This document shows, in pieces, positions 17,444 through 25,424 of a DNA stretch of 64,000 nucleotides (the first letter of the stretch is position 1; each line of letters starts with the position of its first letter). This DNA is from Halalkaliarchaeum desulfuricum (GTDB taxonomy: Archaea > Halobacteriota > Halobacteria > Halobacteriales > Haloferacaceae). The DNA is taken from NCBI RefSeq assembly GCF_002952775.1, contig NZ_CP025066.1, positions 2,852,001 to 2,916,000 of the forward strand, written 5' to 3'. Below the pieces are notes generated by a model. It did not search any database. It was not told the DNA's origin and saw only the letters and a list, made by a program, of their open reading frames with translations. A program made the translations under genes and the position numbers.

Positions 17444-18604
17444 TCAGGCGACGTTCCGCTCGACGTGGGTGAGGCCGGTTTCGAACCGGTCGCTCGCGAG
17501 CCCTGAGACGTCTATCGTCGACGCCTCGCCGTCGACGTACAGTTCGGCGACGACGGTGCCGGTCGCCGGGGCGTGCTGGAATCCATGGCCCGAATAGCCG
17601 ACGGCGTTGATAAATCCGGGGACAGTCTCCTCGAGTATCGGGTGGTTGTCCGGGGTGACAGCGTACAGGCCGGCCCAACCGCGCCTGATCCGGGTTTCGG
17701 GACCGAAGTACGAGGCAACGTCGGCCGCCCGCTCGATCGCCGTCGCGGCCCACTCGAGGTCCGTTTTCTCGTCGTACCTGTCGGGATCCTGTTCCGGATC
17801 TTCGCCGCCGAATTCGCCACCGACGATCGCTGCCCCCTCCCGTTCGGGCCGGAAGTAGACGCCGACGTCGAGGTCGATCGAAAGCGGCGCGTCCTCGGGC
17901 ACTGGCGTCGTGGGGTCCACCACGAGCGCCTGTCGCCGACGCGGCGAAACCGGCAGGTCAACCTCGGCCATCGCCGCCACTTCGCCCGCCCAGGGTCCAG
18001 CCGCGTTCACGACGGCGTCGGCGTCGACCTGTTCTCCGTCGGCAACCACGCCGGACACGGGGGCGTCTTCGTCGGACCCGTCCCGGAGCACGTCGGTCAC
18101 CGGCGAGTGGGTGTGGATCGTCGCGCCTTCCTCGCGAGCGGCGGCGGCGTATCCCTGCAACGCGAGGTACGGGTCCGCAAACCCGTCACAGTCGGCGTAG
18201 GTACCGCCCTCGAACGCTTCGGCGTGGAGGTTCGGATACCGATCCCGGAGCTCTTCGGGTGCGAGAAACTCCACGGGGACGCCGAACTCCCGCTGCATGG
18301 CGACGTTTTCCCGGAACGTCGCCGCCGTTTTCTCCTCGCGGGCCAAGAAGAGATAGCCGACCTGTCGAAAGCCGATGTCGACGCCGAACTCTTCCTCGAA
18401 GGACTCCCAGACCGGAAGCGACGCCCGCGAGAGTTCGACGTTCACCGGAGTCGAGAACTGCGACCGGACGCCCCCCGCAGATCGGGCGGTGCTCCCGCCG
18501 CCGATCGATCCCGACTCGTACACGTCGACGTCGACGCCTCTCGAGGCGAGTTCGTACGCACAGGCCGCGCCGACGATCCCACACCCGACAACCACGACAG
18601 TCAT
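17444..18604 (-). CDS. FAD-dependent amino-acid/amine oxidoreductase (DAO family)
   Basis: A 386-residue DAO-family flavoprotein (sarcosine/proline/glycine oxidase-like). Rossmann motif at the start: VVVVGCGIVGAACAYELASRG with the ribose-binding YE at its end. GGSTARSAGGVRSQF is the second FAD-contact region. NAAGPWAGEVA and the C-terminal GYSGHGFQHAPATG are also family hallmarks. The ATG at 18604 starts directly at the FAD motif. It is divergent from the ornithine cyclodeaminase homologue, and both probably act in amino-acid catabolism. The substrate is not resolved. Confidence 0.9.
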   Translation of the reverse strand: MTVVVVGCGIVGAACAYELASRGVDVDVYESGSIGGGSTARSAGGVRSQFSTPVNVELSRASLPVWESFEEEFGVDIGFRQVGYLFLAREEKTAATFRENVAMQREFGVPVEFLAPEELRDRYPNLHAEAFEGGTYADCDGFADPYLALQGYAAAAREEGATIHTHSPVTDVLRDGSDEDAPVSGVVADGEQVDADAVVNAAGPWAGEVAAMAEVDLPVSPRRRQALVVDPTTPVPEDAPLSIDLDVGVYFRPEREGAAIVGGEFGGEDPEQDPDRYDEKTDLEWAATAIERAADVASYFGPETRIRRGWAGLYAVTPDNHPILEETVPGFINAVGYSGHGFQHAPATGTVVAELYVDGEASTIDVSGLASDRFETGLTHVERNVA

Positions 18605-18711
18605 ACACTCACGTTCGTGCCGGCACGCAAAACCGTTGCGACGGCGGCGACGTCCACCGGACACGATCCAGCGGACGCAAACTCCTTGTCCTGGCGCGTC
18701 GTTTTCCCCCC

Positions 18712-19710
18712 ATGCGCGTACTCTCCGACCACGACGTGAGCGCGGTTCTGGACCTTTCGGCGCTGCTTCCCGAGATCGCAGCGGCGTTTCGAAAGGACGC
18801 GGCCGGCGAGGTAGAGCGTCCCGAACGGCCTCACGTGCCGATCGGCGCGGGACTCGACGGCGACCGTCGAACCGATATGGATCCGCAGTCGATCGATGAA
18901 CCGCTCGGGACTGGGCTCGTGATGCCGGCGTACATCCACGGATCGCCGTACTTCGTGGTCAAACTCGCGAACGTCCACGAGGGGAACCTAAAGCGGGGAT
19001 ATCCCACCGTGAACGCCACGATCTCACTTATTGCCGCCGATACTGGGCTTCCCGTCGGCTATCTGGCGGGCACTCGGATTACTAACGCGCGGACCGGCTG
19101 TATCGGCGGGCTCGCCGCGCGGGAACTCGCTGTCGACGGCCCGATCACGGTGGGAGTGATCGGCGCGGGTGCGCAGGCTCGATGGCAGGTCCGTGCGATC
19201 GCCGCCTCGAGGGAGCTCGAGGAAGTGTTCGTCTACTCGCCGAGCGACTCCCGGGACGTCTGTGCGTCCGATCTGCGGGACCGCGGGATCCCCGCCCGAG
19301 CAGTCGATACGACGGATGCCGCAGTCGAGGAAGGGGACGTCGTCGTCACGGCGACAACTGCGACCCGTCCGGTGTTCGACGGCGAGTCGCTCTCTCCGGG
19401 CACGCTCGTCGTCGCAGTCGGTGCCTACGAGGAATCGATGCGGGAGTTGGACGACCGGACGGTCGATCGCGCCGATCGACTGTTCGCCGACGTGCCGGAA
19501 GAGGTGGCAGAGACCGGCGACTTTCCACACCAGGAACCGGCGGATCTCACGCCGTTTTCTGCGGCGCTCTCCGGGGAGTCTGGCAGAACCGACGACGAGG
19601 AAATCATCGTGGTCGGCTCCGTCGGCACCGCCGTTCTCGATGCGGCCGCCGCCGCGTTCGTCTACGATCGTGCGGTCGACGCCGGCGTCGGCACGACAGT
19701 CGACCTGTGA
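18712..19710 (+). CDS. Ornithine cyclodeaminase/mu-crystallin family protein
   Basis: A 332-residue NAD(P)-dependent enzyme of the OCD/mu-crystallin/archaeal alanine dehydrogenase family. Seen: a substrate domain with KLANVHEGNLKRGYPTVNATISL, then a Rossmann fold VGVIGAGAQARWQVRAI (about residues 145-161) and VVTATTATRPVFDG. The start at 18712 follows an A/T-poor gap of 107 bases from the divergent flavoprotein gene. It could catalyse ornithine cyclisation, alanine dehydrogenation or imine reduction; sequence alone does not decide. The divergent pairing with a DAO-family oxidoreductase supports a role in amino-acid/imine metabolism. Confidence 0.88.
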   Translation: MRVLSDHDVSAVLDLSALLPEIAAAFRKDAAGEVERPERPHVPIGAGLDGDRRTDMDPQSIDEPLGTGLVMPAYIHGSPYFVVKLANVHEGNLKRGYPTVNATISLIAADTGLPVGYLAGTRITNARTGCIGGLAARELAVDGPITVGVIGAGAQARWQVRAIAASRELEEVFVYSPSDSRDVCASDLRDRGIPARAVDTTDAAVEEGDVVVTATTATRPVFDGESLSPGTLVVAVGAYEESMRELDDRTVDRADRLFADVPEEVAETGDFPHQEPADLTPFSAALSGESGRTDDEEIIVVGSVGTAVLDAAAAAFVYDRAVDAGVGTTVDL

Positions 19711-19777
19711 ACCGGCAATCTGTTCCGGGAGGAAAGATTAAGTCGTTCGGCCCGAAGATTGAGACGAGTTCACCCGA

Positions 19778-20287
19778 ATGTACAGCCGTATCTTGATTCC
19801 GACGGACGGTTCGGCGGAAGTCGAACGCGCCGTCGACCACGCGCTCGACCTCGCCGAGGCCCACGGTGCGACAGTTCACGCGCTGTACGTCGTAAACACT
19901 GCAAGCTACGCGGGTCTACCGATGGAAACCGCCTGGGAGGGGGTCGACGAGCTGCTCCGGTCGGACGCAGAGGAGGCTGTCGAGACGGTTCGAGAGCGAG
20001 CCGAGGACCGTTCGATCCCGGTCGAAACGTCGATCGTGGAAGGGACGCCGAGCCGTTGTATCGTTCGGGAGGCCGAAGAGACCGGCTGTGATCTCATCGT
20101 GATGGGGACCCACGGTCGCGGGGGGATCGACCGTCTGCTGCTCGGCTCCGTCGCCGAGAAGGTCGTTCGTGCGTCTTCACTTCCCGTACTGACAGTCAGC
20201 GTCTCCCCGAGGGAAGACGATGCGATCGCCGAACGCCAGCCCGCGGAGAGTCGACCGTCCGACGCCGAAGCCGATCAGTCGTCTTGA
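19778..20287 (+). CDS. Universal stress protein (UspA family) 2
   Basis: A 169-residue UspA protein: YSRILIPTDGSAEVERAVDHAL at the start and the ATP motif GTHGRGGIDRLLLGSVAEKV. It has a longer hydrophilic C-terminal tail than its paralogues (about residues 148-169). The stop codon lies at the outer edge of a tnpB-type element, within what looks like that element's right end. The final residues may therefore derive from the insertion. A TATA-like AAAGATTAAG occurs upstream at about 19733. Confidence 0.92.
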   Translation: MYSRILIPTDGSAEVERAVDHALDLAEAHGATVHALYVVNTASYAGLPMETAWEGVDELLRSDAEEAVETVRERAEDRSIPVETSIVEGTPSRCIVREAEETGCDLIVMGTHGRGGIDRLLLGSVAEKVVRASSLPVLTVSVSPREDDAIAERQPAESRPSDAEADQSS

Positions 20288-20293
20288 GTTCCT

Positions 20294-20312
20294 CTCCGCG
20301 TGAAGGGCGAAG
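20294..20312 (-). ncRNA. Right-end hairpin of the tnpB element (possible omega/sot-RNA end)
   Basis: On the minus strand, CTTCGC-CCTTCAC-GCGGAG forms a six-pair stem (one G-U) with a seven-base loop, 30 bases after the original tnpB stop. IS200/IS605-type tnpB genes carry a guide-like RNA at the right end, and similar hairpins are common there in archaea. Whether this decayed copy is transcribed is unknown. Confidence 0.4.
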
Positions 20313-20341
20313 ATTCCTCCGTGGGTAATCCACCCAGTCGA

Positions 20342-21513
20342 TTACCCCGGCTGTGAACTTGCGGGTTCGCTGATGCTGGGTTGGTCAACTGAACCCGACT
20401 GTTCCCCAACCTCGGCGGGTCTCCAGTCGTGTTCGTTCCACTGCCAGTACGCTCCTTCACACTCATAATGATTATTGTAGCGATTTACCGGTCGATCGGC
20501 CACCCGGTGGGCCGATCGTCCGGTTACGGCCGAGAATAATCATTATCAGGGGAGTTCTCGGATGCGTCCCTGTCGCGTCCAGCAGACAGGCCAGCAGGCC
20601 GAGCCATCGGCCCCACTTCAGACTGCAACAGGTTCCACGCGCCTGCCACGTCACTGTGTGCCTCCAGCGCACAGTCGTGACAGCGGAATGAATCGCCACG
20701 CCGCGTCACCGTCTCACTCCCGTACGACGGGCACTCGCTGCTCGAGTCGGCTTCGCTCACCGCCTCGATTGCGATCCCACCGTCACCGAACGTCACTCGA
20801 ATCCGGTCGAGCAGTTGGCGATGCGATCAGAACGCATGCGTCTTCTCGTTCACATCCGCCGGCCAGTGCGTCTCCAGTACATCAGTCAACTCGCCGACGT
20901 AGACGGTATCGACGTTGCGTGCAAGCAGCCACTCGGCGGCGTGTTTGATCGCCCCGTCCCGGCTGTGGTCCCGTGTGCGCGACCGCTGATCGTACAGGCG
21001 CTGGATCAACTGGCTCGTACACTGCTCGTCAGGGAGTGCTGACTGCAGTGTGGCAATTCGCTCGGTGTACTCCTGGAACCGTTCGAACTCGGGTCGGGCG
21101 TGGTAGACGGCCCTCTCACCCGTGTCGGTGACGATCGCGAGCGTGTTGTTCGTCCCGACGTCGATCGCGGCTGACTGCGTCGTGTTCTCTGAATCGAGTG
21201 TGCTCGTGGTCTCCTCCCAGTCGAAGCTGTACAGGTCGTTGCGGACGAGCCCGTGCAACTGGTAGCCGTCCTCCCGGGTGCCCCAGTATCCCGGTGGCGC
21301 TGGCTTTTCTGTGACTCTGGTGTCGGACGCGTCGTGGTAGGTCTCGAGCAACGAGAAGTGACTCCGCCAGGCCTCGCTGTTTTTGCGCGCGAGTTGCTGG
21401 CACGTCGCTTTCCCGAGGACCGGCGCGTACTCGTCGTAGAGGTCGGTGTATTCGGCATCCCACACGTCGCCGTTCTCAGCGAAGTACTGTTGCCGGCGTC
21501 GATAGGTAATCAC
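20342..21513 (-). pseudogene. tnpB: tnpB (IS1341/IS200-IS605 type) pseudogene 1
   Basis: An N-terminally truncated RuvC-type nuclease gene. Seen on the minus strand: RuvC-I motif AIDVGTNNTLAIV, an acidic motif in YVGELTDVL, the zinc finger starting CPSYGSE and ending CHDC, and RuvC-III AHSDVAGAWNLL. Three lesions: loss of the N-terminus at the IS6 junction (about 21511); an in-frame TGA at 20827-20829 where NEKTHxFW would be expected (Trp to stop); and an 80-bp palindromic element at 20466-20545. With the element and one TCA removed, the frame runs on through YWQWNEHDWRPAEVGEQ to the TAA at 20342. Not functional. Confidence 0.88.
20466..20545. mobile_element. 80-bp palindromic MITE-like element, copy 1
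   Basis: A near-palindrome: terminal arms TAATGATTATT / AATAATCATTA are perfect inverted repeats and inner arms CGATCGGCC / GGCCGATCG and ACCGG / CCGGT also pair. The whole unit can form one long interrupted hairpin. TCA flanks it on both sides (20463-20465 and 20546-20548), consistent with a 3-bp target duplication. It is inserted in the tnpB coding sequence; its excision together with one TCA restores the reading frame exactly. Confidence 0.85.
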
Positions 21514-22052
21514 GTTTCTGCGGTAGGTGGGTCGACGTGACTGAAACAGTTTGAAAACAAATGATTTCGTCGTTCTACTTCTCTAAATACATGTTCGACG
21601 GCGTTTCTGAAGCCGTGTTGTTCGACGCGATAGCTGTAGCCTTCACGGCGGAGCCCACCGATCAGATCGTCGGCGACATCGACGAGAAATACAGCATTTT
21701 CGATGTCGTGTTTCTCAGCTAATTCAGTAAGAAATTCTCGTGCGATCGAAATCGTATACGTCGGAAACAGCCCTGAGGGAAGGATCCTGTTCGTCTGTGG
21801 GTCGACAGCAGCGTACAGCCAGTACTGCTCGTCATTGAACCGGATCGCCTTTTGATCAACCGCAACGCGATCCGGATTATCACCGTCAGCTGGCTGTATA
21901 TCGGCTTTTTGGATTCTGTTGTAAACAGCGACACGACTCCAGTCCACACCCAAATAATCAAGAAGAATAACTGTATTCGAGAGTGATAGTCCACCAAGAT
22001 GGTGGCGAATACCCTTTTCAATGATCTTGCGGGGTGTCCGTTCTCGCTCCAC
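21510..22052 (-). pseudogene. IS6-family transposase remnant 1
   Basis: A 180-codon piece of a haloarchaeal IS6-type DDE transposase. Seen: VERERTPRKIIEKGIRHHLGGLSLSN, DRVAVDQKAIRFNDEQYWLYAAVD (first Asp), FLVDVADDL (second Asp) and FREVERRNHLFSNCFSHVD (Glu). It lacks about 20 residues at the N-terminus (the open frame begins at a GTG codon) and about 30-40 at the C-terminus, where it fuses to the tnpB pseudogene. The upstream side fuses to another tnpB fragment. All three catalytic residues are kept but the protein is truncated at both ends. Confidence 0.85.
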
Positions 22053-22104
22053 AAATTAGTCGGACACGCCTCGGATACCATCGGGAAGATGCCCTCGGGC
22101 GGTA

Positions 22105-22470
22105 TCAGAGGCCACGGTCGGGCCGTCCACAGGCCCCGATGCCTGCCGTCGCAACTCCCACTTCTGAACCTGCGGAAGTGTGTCGAGAGCAGGCACGGCA
22201 GTTGAACCGCTTTCCTCGCCGGTTCGCCCGTTCTGTGTGTCCGCAGACCGGGCACCGTTGACTGGTGGACTCAGAGTCAATATCGTCTGAAGGACTCCCC
22301 TGCCACGCCGCTTTGTACGTGATAACTCGCATATCTTTGAGGTCTTCAAAGACAATGACGGGTCGCCCGAACTGCTGTATCCACTCGACAACGCGCCGTG
22401 ATACCGTGTGTAAGAGCAAGGACTCACAACCCCCGAGGTGGTGGTCGACGACCGAAGACTGCATAGCCAC
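22105..22470 (-). pseudogene. tnpB: tnpB fragment 2 (C-terminal part)
   Basis: A C-terminal tnpB fragment unlike pseudogene 1 in sequence: RRVVEWIQQFGRPVIVFEDLKDMR (RuvC-II glutamate), then the zinc finger CPVCGHTERANRRGKRFNC...C. The frame is lost just after the fourth cysteine, so the RuvC-III Asp segment is absent in frame. The N-terminal half is missing. It ends abutting the stop of the CoA-transferase gene at 22511 and, on the other side, the IS6 remnant. Confidence 0.8.
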
Positions 22471-22510
22471 ACGGTCAGGACCGGAACAACCACCACCGAC
22501 CCGTCGCTGA

Positions 22511-23743
22511 TCAGACGACTCCGTCCTCTTTCAGCCGTGCGACCTCGTCGTCGGAGTATCCGAGTTCGGCGAGCAGTTCGTCAGTGTGCTCGCCGAGTTC
22601 TGGCGGGTGTTTTCGGATCGATGTAGGTGTGCCGGAGAGATGCATCGGACATCCAGCCATCTCGATCGATCCGACCGACGGGTGATCGACCTGTCGGTGC
22701 ATGTTCCGGGCTTCGACCTGGGGGTGGTCGAAAACGTCCGCCATGTCGTGAACTGCCCGCGCGGGCACGTCGTGGTCCTCGAACACCGCGAGGAGGTCAT
22801 CAGTCTCGTAATCGGCCAGTTCTGCCTCGAGGAGGTCCTCGAGTGCCTCCCTGTGTTCCACCCGGTCGGCGTTCGTCAGGAACCGGTCGTCCTCGAGGAG
22901 ATCCGGTCGCTCGAGGGCCTCACAGAAGTTCTCCCAGAGGTTCTCGGAGGCAGCCGCGACGACGACGTAGCCATCCCGAGTCGGAAAGGCCTGGTAGGGC
23001 GCGATAGTCGGGTGTTTGCTCCCCATTCGCTCGGGGGATTCGCCCGTCGCGAAGTAGTAGCTGGCCATGTAGGACATCCAGGCTACCTGGCCGTCGAAGA
23101 GGCTGACGTCCACCTTCTGACCGCCGGCGTCATGGAGTTCGCGGTGGAACAGCGCCGCGAGGATCGCCTGCGTTGCGTACATCCCCGCCCCGATGTCGGC
23201 GATCGCGACGCCGACCCGGACTGGCGTCTCGTCCGGATGGCCGGTGATGCTCATCAGCCCTCCTTCGGCCTGCATGATCAGATCGTATGCGGGCCGATCG
23301 GCGTAGGGTCCCCACTCCCCGTAGCCCGAAAGGGAACAGTAGACCAGATCGGGATTCTCGGCGGCGAGGTCCTCGTAGCCGAGACCCCACTCCTCGAGCG
23401 TTCCGACTCGGAAGTTCTCGACGAAGACGTCAGCCTCCCTGGCGAGATCACGTAGGATGTCACGTCCGCGTTCCGTCTTGAGGTTGAGGGTTACCGATCG
23501 CTTGTTGCGGTTCACACTCGCGTAGTAGGCGCTGACCGCGTTCTCACTCTCACCGAACTGCGGCGGATACCACCCGCGTGTCTGGTCGCCACCATCCGGC
23601 CGTTCGATCTTGATCACGTCGGCACCGAGGTCGCCGAGTTGCATCGTACAGAACGGCCCGACGAGGACCTGTGACGCGTCGACGACGGTGATTCCCTCGA
23701 GCGGCCCCGTCGTCCCTTCCGGTTTGCGTGCTTCGCCAACCAT
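22511..23743 (-). CDS. CaiB/BaiF (class III) CoA-transferase 1
   Basis: A 410-residue family III CoA-transferase, which moves CoA between carboxylic acids. Seen: LGADVIKIERPDGGDQTRGW near residues 40-59, VNRNKRSVTLNLKT, VENFRVGTLEEWGLGYEDL, and the catalytic aspartate in RPAYDLIMQAEGGLMS (D154). The ATG at 23743 lies four bases after the stop of the acyl-CoA dehydrogenase gene, so the two form an operon. Paired with a glutaryl-CoA-dehydrogenase-like enzyme, it may activate glutarate or a similar dicarboxylate, as SUGCT-type transferases do. That substrate is inference. Confidence 0.92.
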   Translation of the reverse strand: MVGEARKPEGTTGPLEGITVVDASQVLVGPFCTMQLGDLGADVIKIERPDGGDQTRGWYPPQFGESENAVSAYYASVNRNKRSVTLNLKTERGRDILRDLAREADVFVENFRVGTLEEWGLGYEDLAAENPDLVYCSLSGYGEWGPYADRPAYDLIMQAEGGLMSITGHPDETPVRVGVAIADIGAGMYATQAILAALFHRELHDAGGQKVDVSLFDGQVAWMSYMASYYFATGESPERMGSKHPTIAPYQAFPTRDGYVVVAAASENLWENFCEALERPDLLEDDRFLTNADRVEHREALEDLLEAELADYETDDLLAVFEDHDVPARAVHDMADVFDHPQVEARNMHRQVDHPSVGSIEMAGCPMHLSGTPTSIRKHPPELGEHTDELLAELGYSDDEVARLKEDGVV

Positions 23744-23747
23744 CGTC

Positions 23748-24911
23748 CTACTGGTAGGCCGGGATTCCGGTGAGGTCTTCACCGAGGATCAGCGTGTGGA
23801 TGTCGTGGGTTCCCTCGTACGTGTAGACTGTCTCCATATTGGCCATGTGACGCATTGGGGAGTAGTCGGTAGTGATACCGTTGCCCCCGATGATCTCCCG
23901 GGCGACGCGGGCCTGGTCGCGGGCCATCCGGACGTTGTTGCGTTTTGCCATCGAGACGTGTTGGGGACGGAGGTCACCGCGTTCCTTGAGATCGGCCAGC
24001 CGGTAGACCAGCAACTGCCCGAGCGTAATCTGGGTGGCCATCTCCGCGAGTTTCTCCTGCTGGAGTTGGAACCGGGCGATCGGACCGCCGAACTGGTCCC
24101 GATCGAGCGCGTACTGGCGGGCTTGTTCGAAACAATCCCTCGCCGCCCCGACGGCCCCCCAGGCGATGCCATAGCGGGCCTGCGTCAGGCAGGACAGTGG
24201 ACCTTTCATCCCTGTTACACCCGGGAGAACGTTCTCCTCGGGGACGATGACGTCGTTGAGGCCGATCTCACCTGTGATCGACGCCCGGAGGGAGATCTTG
24301 TCGGTGATCTTGTTGGTGGTGACCCCGTCGCGATCTGTCTCGACGAGAAAGCCCCGGACCGGCTGATCGTCGACTGAGCGGTCGCGGGCCCAGACGATCG
24401 CCACGTCCGATATCGGCGAGTTAGTGATCCAGGTTTTCGATCCGTTGAGAACGTAGTCGTTGCCGTCACGCTCGGCGGAGGTGTTCATCGCGGAGGGGTT
24501 CGAGCCGTGTTCCGGTTCGGTTAGGCCGAAGCAACCGACGGCCTCTCCCTGGCCGAGTTTCGGGAGCCACTCCGTTTTCTGCTCCTCACTCCCGTACGCG
24601 TGGATCGGGTACATCACGAGCGCACCCTGGACGGACACCATCGAGCGAAAGCCCGAGTCGCCCGCTTCCAGTTCCTGCATCAAGAGCCCGTAGGCCGTCT
24701 CGGAGACGTTCGGCGAGCCGTATCCCTCGAGGTTCGGGGCGTAGAATCCCAATTCACCCATCTTCGGGATCAGTTCCGTCGGAAACGTCCCCTCCTCGAA
24801 GTTGTCGCCGATGTCTGGTTTGACGTGTTCGTCGACGAACTCCCGGGCGGTGTCCCGGATCATTCGCTCCTCCTGGTCGAGGTCCGCCTCTAGAGAGACA
24901 TAGTCTAACAT
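23748..24911 (-). CDS. Acyl-CoA dehydrogenase, glutaryl-CoA dehydrogenase-like
   Basis: A 387-residue FAD acyl-CoA dehydrogenase. Glutaryl-CoA dehydrogenase features: DSGFRSMVSVQGALVMYPI with an arginine (R89) at the place that binds the distal carboxylate, CFGLTEPEHGSNPS, and the catalytic glutamate in YEGTHDIH (about E366), with the ending GEDLTGIPAYQ. Such enzymes oxidise and decarboxylate glutaryl-CoA to crotonyl-CoA, passing electrons to ETF. The ATG at 24911 is chosen by homology; a TATA-like GGTATTTGAA on the minus strand lies about 20 bases upstream. It is the first gene of a two-gene operon with CoA-transferase 1. Confidence 0.9.
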   Translation of the reverse strand: MLDYVSLEADLDQEERMIRDTAREFVDEHVKPDIGDNFEEGTFPTELIPKMGELGFYAPNLEGYGSPNVSETAYGLLMQELEAGDSGFRSMVSVQGALVMYPIHAYGSEEQKTEWLPKLGQGEAVGCFGLTEPEHGSNPSAMNTSAERDGNDYVLNGSKTWITNSPISDVAIVWARDRSVDDQPVRGFLVETDRDGVTTNKITDKISLRASITGEIGLNDVIVPEENVLPGVTGMKGPLSCLTQARYGIAWGAVGAARDCFEQARQYALDRDQFGGPIARFQLQQEKLAEMATQITLGQLLVYRLADLKERGDLRPQHVSMAKRNNVRMARDQARVAREIIGGNGITTDYSPMRHMANMETVYTYEGTHDIHTLILGEDLTGIPAYQ

Positions 24912-25104
24912 TACAGGTGGAGATTCAAATACCAGCGCAATAATCTTTTTCGTCGGTCCGATCCAGTGCTGTTTTCGCCTCCGACGAAAGGCGATTGACG
25001 TGGTGATCGCCGCATCGTCCACGATCGCGAGGACCGCCGCCAGAACCCGAGAATGTCGACGGGACACCTCGAGGCCGGGGGGCCTGCCGTTTCACTGCTG
25101 GCGA

Positions 25105-25119
25105 AACTGGACTCCAGTT
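25105..25119. promoter_or_regulatory. Inverted repeat AACTGGA-C-TCCAGTT
   Basis: Perfect seven-base arms around one base, midway in the acyl-CoA dehydrogenase/iclR divergent region. It is a candidate operator, for example for the IclR protein next door. No second copy was noticed in front of the other island operons. Confidence 0.4.
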
Positions 25120-25172
25120 CGATGGTGGGACATCTCAAATCTGGGCTCAACTCCGTGACCGTGGCCACAGCG

Positions 25173-25200
25173 GTTCATGTTGTAGTGTTCATGTTGTAGT
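25173..25200. repeat. 14-bp perfect tandem repeat
   Basis: GTTCATGTTGTAGT occurs twice in direct tandem (25173-25186, 25187-25200) in the control region upstream of iclR. It could be a paired protein-binding site or a slippage duplication. Confidence 0.7.
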
Positions 25201-25208
25201 CTGGAGTG

Positions 25209-25225
25209 TTTCGGTATTGCCGAAA
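25209..25225. promoter_or_regulatory. Inverted repeat TTTCGG-TATTG-CCGAAA
   Basis: Six-base perfect arms with a five-base spacer, about 200 bases upstream of iclR and directly after the tandem repeat. The size fits a dimeric IclR-type operator, but this is inference from position only. Confidence 0.45.
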
Positions 25226-25424
25226 TAAGACCGCTCCGGGTCTGGTTCTGTACTCCCGTTTTCCTCACCCCTCCCCGCCCACGTCCCCTTGTGAGAGACA
25301 TATCTATTACAACCATAGATGCGTGATGTCCAACGACTTCGTTCAGGCGGAAACAGGTAACCAGTTCTAGGGGGTCATGACATAGAAACTACTATACGCC
25401 AAGTGCGGATACGATAGTACACCA

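Larger units (their letters stand above)
24912..25424. other. 513-bp divergent intergenic region with repeats
   Basis: No gene is seen here. It separates the minus-strand acyl-CoA dehydrogenase operon from the plus-strand iclR gene. It contains promoters for both sides, two short inverted repeats (25105-25119, 25209-25225), a 14-bp tandem repeat (25173-25200) and a C-rich stretch near 25258-25292. It is the likely control region of the catabolic genes. Confidence 0.7.

Noticed and set aside
17455-17515. tRNA-like GGTTTCGAACCGG stretch
   Set aside because: It is inside the FAD oxidoreductase gene (coding SDRFETGLTH on the minus strand) and no cloverleaf can be built around it.
20275-20466. 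63-codon minus-strand frame next to palindrome copy 1
   Set aside because: In the correct frame the sequence is the severed C-terminus of tnpB (YWQWNEHDWRPAEVG...); the 63-codon frame is out of phase.
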